DNA from: Armatimonadaceae bacterium
Lineage (GTDB): Bacteria > Armatimonadota > Armatimonadia > Armatimonadales > Armatimonadaceae
Direction of reading: 5' to 3'
DNA: 17,723 bases
Assembly: GCA_030446525.1 (NCBI GenBank)
Contig: JAUJNC010000110.1
Span: forward strand, 1 to 17,723
The position numbers and the translations under genes were made by a program. Numbering within the stretch: the stretch's first letter is position 1; each line of letters opens with the position of its first letter. The notes beneath the pieces are model-generated. The model worked only from the letters and a program-made list of their open reading frames with translations. It did not search any database and was not told the DNA's origin. Positions 9,156-15,009 of this stretch are shown in pieces.

Positions 9156-9183
9156 TTAATATACTGAACGGTGTTAACGTGAA
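9156..9183 (-). promoter_or_regulatory. candidate promoter of the adaptor-pump operon
   Basis: The minus strand reads TTCACG (9183-9178), a 16-bp spacer, then TATTAA (9161-9156), about 30 bp ahead of the adaptor ATG. The -35 is only a 4/6 match to TTGACA. The spacer is almost entirely the TetR-type operator core (9165-9177), the arrangement expected if repressor binding excludes RNA polymerase. The -35 overlaps the last codons and stop of tetR. Confidence 0.4.
9162..9178. promoter_or_regulatory. predicted TetR operator upstream of the adaptor gene
   Basis: TACTGAACGGTGTTAAC matches TACTTAACAGTGTTTAC at 9832-9848 in 14 of 17 positions. The core is an imperfect 13-bp palindrome (9165-9177, 4 of 6 arm pairs). 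It sits between the candidate -35 and -10 of the adaptor-pump operon, which fits repression by the adjacent TetR protein. Confidence 0.55.
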
Positions 9184-9827
9184 AGCAAAAAAAGAGGCCA
9201 ACGGTTCGCGGCGCTCAGCCCGCGGATCGTCGTCTCGATCACTTCACGGAAGAAAGCGCGCTGCGCGTCGGAGGGCAGCATTCCCAGACGGCCTGAAAGG
9301 GCGAGCGAAGCAGCCCCGTGGATGTGCGCCCAGATCACGTGCGACACCACCGGCTCGGTTCAGGGGAGACAAACCGGCCCTGCGCCATGCCCTCGGCAAC
9401 ACATTGCCGGATAAAGCCGAACGCGCGCGGCGCCACGGATCCTTCGTGCTTACCCTCCTCTTTGACGATGGGGGTCGCTTCCATCTCGAACATGATCTTG
9501 TAGTAGTGCGGCTGTGAGAGGGCGAAGTCAAGGTAAGCGTAGCCACCCTGACGGAGGCGCTCTACGGGATCGCAGGTCCGCCTTGTCCAGACAGGCGCGC
9601 AACAGGGTGAAACCCTCTTCCGACAAGCAGAGGAGGATCTCGTCCTTGTCTTTGAAGTGCAGGTAGATCGTCGTCGGCGAATACTCGATCCGGTCCGCGA
9701 TCTTGCGCATCGTGACCGCGTCGTAGCCTTCGGCGACGAAAAGCTCGCGTGCCGCGTCCAGGATCGCCCGCCGCAGATTCTCCTTTTCCCGTGCCCGCCG
9801 CTCCGAGGAACCCAAGTGAACGTCCAT
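9174..9827 (-). pseudogene. TetR/AcrR-family repressor of the efflux operon, two frameshifts
   Basis: A TetR-family transcriptional regulator of about 217 residues is encoded here. The first 90 codons are clean and contain a textbook helix-turn-helix (LFVAEGYDAVTMRKIADRIE, then SPTTIYLHFKDKDEIL). The frame is lost near 9570 after LDKADL and resumes as DPVERLRQGGYAYLDFALSQ and PHYYKIMFEME, the usual start of the ligand-binding domain. It shifts again near 9355 and ends as EPVVSHVIWAHIHGAASLAL through to TAA 9174. A good sigma-70 promoter with an overlapping operator precedes it, so autoregulation is likely. The downstream adaptor and pump genes are the probable targets. As with the adaptor, the frameshifts are either decay or sequence error. 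Confidence 0.82.
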
Positions 9828-9831
9828 CCTT

Positions 9832-9848
9832 TACTTAACAGTGTTTAC
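9832..9848. promoter_or_regulatory. predicted TetR operator at the tetR promoter
   Basis: TACTTAACAGTGTTTAC contains the imperfect palindrome TTAACA-G-TGTTTA (9835-9847; 5 of 6 arm pairs). It lies immediately downstream of the tetR -10 box and just before the start codon. A second copy, 14/17 identical, lies before the adaptor gene. Confidence 0.6.
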
Positions 9849-9878
9849 ATTATGCGAGAAAAGGGTGCCGGTTGTCAA
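9849..9878 (-). promoter_or_regulatory. sigma-70-type promoter of tetR
   Basis: On the minus strand a perfect TTGACA (9878-9873) is followed after 18 bp by CATAAT (9854-9849). The operator follows directly, then ATG 9827. A near-consensus promoter is consistent with a repressor that shuts off its own synthesis. Confidence 0.65.
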
Positions 9879-9897
9879 GCCACCGGCGGAAATTTTT

Positions 9898-9964
9898 TAG
9901 CCCCCCGCCCCCTTCCCCGCCCTCGCGGGGCCCTTTCCCGCTCGGGGGAGGGGGCGGGGGGCTA
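9898..9964. terminator. very GC-rich inverted repeat after the heparinase gene
   Basis: The arms TAGCCCCCCGCCCCCTTCCC... and its complement match in about 21 of 22 positions around a loop of about 23 nt that itself contains CGCGGGG/CCC pairings. The right arm includes the heparinase stop codon (9962-9964). On the minus strand the hairpin is followed by AAAAAATTT rather than a clean T run, so it is not a canonical Rho-independent terminator. It may stop transcription by structure, insulate tetR from heparinase readthrough, or be a copy of a dispersed intergenic repeat. Confidence 0.5.
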
Positions 9965-11863
9965 TTTCTGCGCCGTCAGCGCGCCACCCAGCGCCGGGAG
10001 CGCACCCGCCGCCTTCACCCACTGGTCAAGTGGTGTAACGGGCACGGAGGCTGCCGCCGTCTGCCCGGCCTTTTGCGGCGTCAGCAGCACGGCCACCCGC
10101 GCCGCCGTCACCTTGCCCGGCAGCCGCACGACCAGCTTGCGCACGCCCTCGTTGCGGTTCTCCTTTTCCGGCCCGGACGGGGTCGCGCTCTCCGCCGCCA
10201 GCGTCGCCCCGGCAGGCGAAAGGACACGCGCCTTGACCGTCTTGCCGTTGAGGGTCAGGGTCGCCTCGGCCCCATTCGCCTCCACCTCGGCCCGCGTATG
10301 CATCGCCCACACGTACCCGACGGGCGCGGGCGCCGTGACCTCGTCCTGGATGAGCAGCGAGCGCCGGTTGTCCACGAGCGCCACGCCGCGCAGCACCTTG
10401 CCGGCCAGGGGCGCATAGCCCGCCGAAAGGTCCGCGACGGCGTAGCCCGTGTCCGGTTTGGAGGCGAACGCGAGGAGGGGCGCCTTCGCCTTCGTGTCCT
10501 GGTTCTTGCCGTCCAGCGTCAAGGTGTTCTGTCCCTCTGTCTTGAGGCGATAGTAGGTCCAGCGCTTGTCTTTGGTGCTGAAGTAGCCGGGAAGGTTGTA
10601 GTTGTCGCCGCCCAGCTCCAGGCCCCAGCGCTCGCCCAGCGCATCGAAGACGAAGGTGCCCAGGTCCAGGTGGGAGTGGTTGGCCGCGTTGTCGCCGCCC
10701 TTGAAACCGACGAACAGGGCGTCGGGGTCCTCCCAGGCCGAGCGCAGGAAGGCCACGTCCACGCCCTTGAAGAACATGTCCAGCGGCACGCCCGCCGCCT
10801 TCGGCCCCCTGGCTGCCGGGTCGTACCAGAACAGGCCGAGCGCGCCGCCTCCCCCCAGCCAGTGGTAGACGGGCTGTTTGAACCGCTTCCCGAGCCAGTA
10901 CATCTGCGCCGACCCGCCCGTCACGCCGTCCCCGCCGTCGGCGTAGTTGAACGGCCGGCCGGTCGGCCCCACGAAGTACAGGCGGAACGTGCCGGTGCGG
11001 TCGAAGCCGTGCGCCGTCGCCAGGCCGAAATCCGATCCGAGCGCGGATTCGAGGCCCGCGATCAGCGGCACAGTGTAGTTCACCGTATAGGCCCAGTAAC
11101 CCGGCCCCTCGTTCCAGCCGCCGTCCGGCCCGAACGACGCCATGGCCGCGGGCAGCGACTTGAGCGCCGACGCAACGAGGAACGCGGCGAGCTTCGGCTC
11201 CTCATCGGCGATGGCCAGCGCGCCCAGTGTCAGACCGCCGTTGCACACCTGGTTCCAGTTATGATGGGCCGTCGTCCACCATTTCCAGGGCTGGGTCCCC
11301 TCGTACGCTTCTTTGCCCCGCAGCAGCCCCTTCTCGACCATCGCCTTTCTGACGGCGGCGCGGTCCCCGGGCGACAGGGCGTCGTACATCCAGTCATACC
11401 CGATGGCGAACGCGTGCGTCATCTCGGCGGTATCGAGGAAGTGGGACGGGTTCCAGTCGGGGAAGGCCGCGGCGGCGAACAGCTCTTTCCTGGCGCGTTC
11501 GACCCACTTGCGATCGCCGTCCAGGCGGTACAGGCCGGCCAGGGTGTAGATGCGCCGCAGGCACGTCCGGCTCTGGTCCAGGAGGCGCGGCCCCTTGAGC
11601 ACGTACTCGACCGTGGGCTCCTTCAGGATCTTTTCGCCCTCCTGTTGGAGCTTTTCGCGGTATCCCCTGGCCGTCGGGTCGGTCTCGGCCAGCTTCCGGG
11701 CGCGGGCGACATCTTCGGCGAGAACCAGCAGGCGCGGGTGTCCCGGGCGCAGGGTTTTCAGGATCGTCGCTTCGCCCGGGGCGGCATGGGCGCCGCCCGT
11801 CCCCAGGGCGCCGGCGCAAAGCGCGGCGGCGAGCAGCAAACGCGGTGTCGAGCGGCACAGCAA
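9962..11863 (-). CDS. secreted heparinase II/III-family polysaccharide lyase
   Basis: The 633-residue protein resembles the heparinase II/III superfamily (PL12/15/17/21-like), whose members cleave uronic-acid polysaccharides by beta-elimination. A signal peptide ends near AHA-AP (about 27). An (alpha/alpha) toroid follows (about 40-340) with HHNWNQVCNGG (200-210) and GGWNEGPGYWAYT (248-260), which carry the Asn/Tyr type of catalytic residues. A beta-sandwich C-terminal half opens with NHSHLDLGTFVFDALG (395-410), where the His residues match the metal-binding signature. The start is TTG, with AGGAG 8 nt upstream. The frame is intact. The sulfatase at the left edge could act on the same sulfated glycan, but the two are far apart and not co-transcribed. 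The substrate (heparin-like, alginate-like or other) is not determinable. Confidence 0.88.
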   Translation of the reverse strand: MLCRSTPRLLLAAALCAGALGTGGAHAAPGEATILKTLRPGHPRLLVLAEDVARARKLAETDPTARGYREKLQQEGEKILKEPTVEYVLKGPRLLDQSRTCLRRIYTLAGLYRLDGDRKWVERARKELFAAAAFPDWNPSHFLDTAEMTHAFAIGYDWMYDALSPGDRAAVRKAMVEKGLLRGKEAYEGTQPWKWWTTAHHNWNQVCNGGLTLGALAIADEEPKLAAFLVASALKSLPAAMASFGPDGGWNEGPGYWAYTVNYTVPLIAGLESALGSDFGLATAHGFDRTGTFRLYFVGPTGRPFNYADGGDGVTGGSAQMYWLGKRFKQPVYHWLGGGGALGLFWYDPAARGPKAAGVPLDMFFKGVDVAFLRSAWEDPDALFVGFKGGDNAANHSHLDLGTFVFDALGERWGLELGGDNYNLPGYFSTKDKRWTYYRLKTEGQNTLTLDGKNQDTKAKAPLLAFASKPDTGYAVADLSAGYAPLAGKVLRGVALVDNRRSLLIQDEVTAPAPVGYVWAMHTRAEVEANGAEATLTLNGKTVKARVLSPAGATLAAESATPSGPEKENRNEGVRKLVVRLPGKVTAARVAVLLTPQKAGQTAAASVPVTPLDQWVKAAGALPALGGALTAQK

Positions 11864-11995
11864 GGCGAGGACTCCTGGCGGACAGGCTCAGGTGACCCGG
11901 CGCGACTTTGGTTTTCCACTTCGCCGTCCGACCCGCACTTCCCTCCTGTTCCGTGGTTCCGGTACCCGCCCGGCGGGCGAGGAGGGCCCGCCCCT

Positions 11996-12335
11996 TTAAT
12001 CGAGCTTGTGTGTACCACCCACAGAGCAGGTGGGCGGCGTGTTAACGCTCCCGATCGTGTAGGTGCCATCCGCCGGGCATCTAGGCTCCGACCGGAGATA
12101 TTTGCCGGGGCCGTACAGGTCCGCCGGCAGGGGCGTTGCGCTGGTCGGCAGGTTTTTGTCCATCGCCCACTGCTCTTTAGCCCCTGGATCTCGTAGAGCC
12201 CCTGAACACACGCCCTGATGTGCGCCTTCTCCCGCGCCAGCAGGAAGTTGGGTACCGAGACGCCCATCATGACCGCCAGGATGAGAACCACGATCATGAC
12301 TTCGATAAGCGTAAACCCCCCCGCCGTCTCGGCAT
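11996..12335 (-). pseudogene. short prepilin-like (type II/IV pseudopilin) protein, two frameshifts
   Basis: A small secreted pseudopilin of about 113 residues is encoded. It has a class III signal ending in G, F and TLIEVM, then a single hydrophobic helix (IVVLILAVMMGVSVPNFLLA) and a short globular tail containing KEQWAMDKN and CPADGTYTIG. This tail is typical of the short prepilin proteins abundant in PVC-type bacteria and Armatimonadota. ATG 12335 with GAGGGG upstream would give MPRRRGGFTLIE only if the seven-G run (about 12316-12322) had eight Gs. A second shift near 12178 (AAAGAG for AAGGAG) separates the helix frame from the tail frame, which ends at TAA 11996. Both repairs need one added G. 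The cause is sequence error, decay or, for the G run, slippage. Confidence 0.75.
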
Positions 12336-12505
12336 CTCTTGCTTCCCCTCTGCCGCGCCCGGTTCGGTGTTTTTCCGTGACGCACTTACTGATTCCACAG
12401 CACGCGCCGGATTTGAGTAAAATACGCGCTCACAGCTTCAGAACACCGCAAAATACGTGAAAATACGTGCCGACGAGAAGAGGGACAACAAGCCGGCAAC
12501 CATAA
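12336..12505. other. AT-richer spacer with repeated AAAATACGTG units
   Basis: No gene is apparent in the 170 bp between the prepilin start and the IS left end. AAAATACGTG occurs twice in tandem (12450-12469), with a near copy AAAATACGCG at 12419-12428. The stretch is likely to carry the prepilin promoter, but no clear -35/-10 pair was found. A 22-codon minus-strand frame running out of the IS end (MVAGLLSLFSSARIFTYFAV...) is hydrophobic and probably fortuitous. Confidence 0.35.
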
Positions 12506-12534
12506 AAAAATCCTTGCTCTCCATTTTTCCGGGA
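12506..12534 (+). repeat. left terminal inverted repeat of the IS
   Basis: It starts AAAAATCCTTGCTCTCC and ends CGGGA. It pairs with 13902-13930 with two mismatches. Confidence 0.8.
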
Positions 12535-12575
12535 TGGGGTAGAGTCTCTGTAACTTTGCCGTGAGGAGACGTCTC

Positions 12576-13884
12576 ATGCCCCGAGTCCGCCTGGTTTTGA
12601 AGATGACAATGGCAGCCTCCGCTTGCCGACACGCAGCAGGTCTACATCCTGGAAGCAGACTGCGACACCCTCAATCACATTGAAGCCGCCGTCGAGACCT
12701 TCAAGAATCGCGCACTGCCTCCGCTGGAGAAGGCAGTACTTCTGAGCCAGGCACAAGAGCGTTACATAACGCAGCAGAAAAACAGTCACTGAGCCTCAAC
12801 GGCAAAGAGTCCCTCCAAGTCCAGACCCTGCATGGAGCCTTCGGCTTCCAAAAGCAACGGGTCGTGCTTGCTGATGGAACCGACAGCGACTATCTGCAAC
12901 ACACAAACCAGCAGGCGGTGAGTGCCGGCCTGGAAGAGATGGGCCTCTACTACGTCAATCGCCTCAGTTTCCACGAGGTGGAAGCTCTGGTCGAGCGCGT
13001 CTGTGGAGTGCGCCTGGTCTGCGAGCAAACTCTGTGGAACTGGGCCCAGCGCAAGGTGGAAATCCTCGACGCCGGGTTGGCCGACCAGGTACGCGCCTGT
13101 CAGGAGTTGCCCGCTCCGACGGTGGCCGACAGGGTAGATATCTATGATGGCCAGGCCGAAGAGGTGTTGGTCTTGACCGATGCTATCGGGGTGAAGGCCC
13201 AGAAGCCCACCCGGGATAAGCCAGCAGAGGCGCGAACCACCAAGCAAGCCAAGCGTCACGATACCGATGTGCTCTTGCTGCAAAAGCCTGAAGGCGACTT
13301 TGTGTATCTGATGGGCAGCACCGATAAGCATGCTTCTCTGGTAGAGGTGGCACAAGCCACTGTGCGTCAGCAATGGGGACAACGCCAAACGCCGCTACCG
13401 GTGGTGGCCCTCACGGACGGAGCGCGCAAAATCCGGCTGGATTTGCTGGCTGTGTTCGGGCAGGGCGTGACGATCATTCTGGATTGGTATCATCTGCAGA
13501 GGCGGGTCTATCAGCACCTGTCGATGAGCGCGCACTCCAGGAGCGAGCGTGAAAGTTGGGAACAGACGGTGTTGGGTTTTCTGTGGCATGGCTGCAGAGG
13601 CGGCCTTATCCTTTCTCTGGAGTCTGTCTGCCCGCAATGGGCAGGCGTTGGCGGAATTGGTCGGGTATCTGGAGAAACACGCCTGCGAGATCATCGATTA
13701 TGCGCGCCGTGCTGCCGCCGGTAAATCGCTTGGCTCCGGGCGTATGGAGAAAGCGGTTGAGCAGGTGATCGGGATGCGCCAGAAGAAGAAAGGGATGAGT
13801 TGGACCGAGCGAGGCAGCCAGACACTGGCGCAGTTGAAGATCGCTGAACTCAACGGGCAATGGGAACAGCTCTTTGCCGCATGA
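12576..13884 (+). pseudogene. ISKra4-like transposase, multiply frameshifted
   Basis: The gene opens at ATG 12576 after GAGGAG as MPRVRLVL, then needs shifts near 12600 (to EDDNGSLRLP), 12628 (to DTQQVYILEADCDTLNHIEA) and 12792 (after QKNSH) to join the long central frame. That frame (from about 12793) contains TDAIGVKAQ and VVALTDGARKIR, which provide two acidic residues of a DDE-type centre, then VTIILDWYHLQRRVYQHL. A further shift near 13591 leads to the conserved tail LVGYLEKHACEIIDYARR, GSGRMEKAVEQVIG and ELNGQWEQLFAA ending at TGA 13882. Total coding length (about 435 codons) is normal for the family. The family name rests on remembered similarity of the C-terminal motifs to ISKra4 transposases of cyanobacteria and relatives, so moderate certainty. 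Confidence 0.72.
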
Positions 13885-13901
13885 ATATCAACAGGCGGGC
13901 T

Positions 13902-13930
13902 TCCCGCAAAAATGGAGAGCAAGAATTTTT
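13902..13930 (-). repeat. right terminal inverted repeat of the IS
   Basis: It is the reverse complement of the left end with two mismatches. It begins 17 bp after the transposase stop and ends where the glycosyltransferase-like frame becomes recognisable. Confidence 0.8.
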
Positions 13931-14246
13931 CTCGCCGCTTGAAACGTCGAACCGGGGCAGATTCATCACGGGCGCCGCTCCCTTCATCTATTTCGGTTAT
14001 GGTTTGTATTACCTGCTGGCGATCGCGGGGATGGTTATGACCGCAAAAAACTGGCGCTCCTGGCTCCTCCCCTACTTGCTCATCGCCTATTTCACGTCGC
14101 TGGCGGCGGTCCTTTACGGGGGGACACGGTACAGCATCCCGATACAGCCGTTCCTGATGGTCTTCGCGGCGCAGGCGATCGTCAGCCTGGCAGCGCACCT
14201 TCGCGCAGTGGTCGCTTTACCGACAGCCCCGTTGCGAAGGCGCTAG
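13931..14246 (+). pseudogene. C-terminal fragment of a polytopic glycosyltransferase (GT39/ArnT-like)
   Basis: About 105 codons are open from the IS right end to TAG 14244-14246. They encode two or three hydrophobic segments (FIYFGYGLYYLLAIAGMVM, SWLLPYLLIAYFTSLAAVL, PFLMVFAAQAIVSLAA) around YGGTRYSIPIQPF. The motif GGTRY-PI-PF is typical of the end of GT39/ArnT-type membrane glycosyltransferases, which use lipid-linked sugars at the membrane. No matching N-terminal part lies on the left side of the IS, so the rest was lost, most simply by an IS-adjacent deletion. No start codon or RBS belongs to it; ATGs within the IS end are coincidental. An O-antigen-type membrane protein is an alternative. 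Confidence 0.6.
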
Positions 14247-14266
14247 AAGGGCGCGCTGCTGCTCCA

Positions 14267-14298
14267 GGAAGCCTTGCAAGGACCGCCCAAAGGCTTCC
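14267..14298. repeat. 9-bp perfect hairpin after the glycosyltransferase remnant
   Basis: GGAAGCCTT (14267-14275) and AAGGCTTCC (14290-14298) enclose a 14-nt loop, 20 bp past the stop codon. No U-tract follows, so termination activity is uncertain. Confidence 0.45.
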
Positions 14299-14504
14299 AG
14301 GGAACGAGCCAGGCTGTGTTTCGGTTTCGGCTCCGCCCGGTGAAGCGTGCCAGCCTACGCGCCGTTTGTCCCTGTTCGCCATTGTACCTCACCAGTCAGG
14401 CAAGCTTGAAGCATGGCTCCATCGAAAGGTTGACCGGCGGGCCACCCTTTTTGCTTAGCCAAAACCCCAACCTCCTTACGATGACCGCAGCAACGCTCGC
14501 GGGA

Positions 14505-14518
14505 TACACTTAGGTGTA
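14505..14518. promoter_or_regulatory. TACACTTAGGTGTA palindrome, operator-like
   Basis: A near-perfect 14-bp palindrome (12 of 14 symmetric positions) lies in non-coding DNA. It resembles a binding site for a dimeric regulator. No adjacent gene start makes the target clear. Confidence 0.25.
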
Positions 14519-14578
14519 AACGCATCGGCCGTATTATGAGTGCAAGAAGGCCTGCGTTTTGCACAACCAGAGGAGTCT

Positions 14579-14771
14579 CCGGCGTTTTGCGTGGGGCAGC
14601 CCTTCACGTCTCCGCTTCACGAGTACCCGATCCTACCGCTCACCCCCCTACGGGTGCCGCGGAGCGGCGGAGCGTGTAGGGCGCCTCTTGCTCCGCCCGC
14701 CGATGCCGCTGCCCTTCTCGCAAAGACGTGGGAGGGTCGAGGGTGGAGGGCTGCCCCACGCAAAACGCCGG
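14579..14771. mobile_element. MITE-like element with perfect 25-bp inverted ends
   Basis: The segment 14579-14603 (CCGGCGTTTTGCGTGGGGCA...) is exactly complementary to 14747-14771. The 193-bp unit has no coding potential. The interior holds further partial symmetry: CACGTCT...CGAG near the left arm against CTCG...AGACGTG near the right arm, and CCCTAC/GTAGGG pairs at the centre around a CCGCGGAGCGGCGGAG core. As RNA it would fold into a long branched rod. No target duplication was identified. It fits a miniature inverted-repeat transposable element or a dispersed palindromic repeat; an isolated regulatory RNA is less likely. Confidence 0.6.
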
Positions 14772-14827
14772 AAACCTGACGTCTCTCGACCCCATCCGAT
14801 TTCGGTCACCACACCTGAGATGCCTCC

Positions 14828-14860
14828 GGGAGGAGAAGATCACTCCTCCCCTTCTTTTTC
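14828..14860 (+). terminator. Rho-independent terminator
   Basis: The stem GGGAGGAG/CTCCTCCC (8 bp, perfect) has a 7-nt loop and is followed by CTTCTTTTTC. It is oriented for + transcription. No gene ends close upstream, so it either stops readthrough from the IS/MITE region or attenuates a transcript leading into the kinase gene about 150 bp downstream. Confidence 0.7.
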
Positions 14861-15009
14861 GTCGCACCGGGATGTGACGGGAAAGGTTGGCTACGCCTGC
14901 GCGCCGCCTCAAGTGCAAAGCCCGGGAAGGAAGTCGAGAGCCAGAGGTGAATAAGTAACCGTATTCGCTTGTCGATGAAAGGCAGGGATCGGCATGGTCA
15001 GGAAGTGAC

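Larger units (their letters stand above)
12506..13930 (+). mobile_element. degenerate ISKra4-like insertion sequence
   Basis: About 1425 bp are bounded by terminal inverted repeats of about 29 bp (12506-12534 and 13902-13930), identical in all but two positions, with the shared core CTTGCTCTCCATTTTT. One transposase gene fills the interior. I see no convincing target-site duplication: the left flank is ggcaaccat and the right flank is ctcgccgctt. The base composition is lower in GC than the flanking genes, which supports acquisition by transfer. The transposase has several frameshifts, so the copy is probably immobile unless they are sequencing errors. Confidence 0.8.
14247..15009. other. 760-bp intergenic region without a recognisable gene
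   Basis: No frame here has a convincing protein. Besides the elements listed separately there are short minus-strand frames (for example 14230-14340, reading SLARSLEAFGRSLQGFLEQQ) that could be worn transposase tail, but I cannot assign them. The last 150 bp before the kinase probably hold its promoter; AGGAAG 4 nt before ATG 15010 is its ribosome binding site. Confidence 0.5.

Noticed and set aside
9872..12196. 774-codon + frame opposite the heparinase gene
   Set aside because: It is an antisense shadow that also crosses the GC hairpin and the prepilin gene; the minus-strand lyase has clear motifs.
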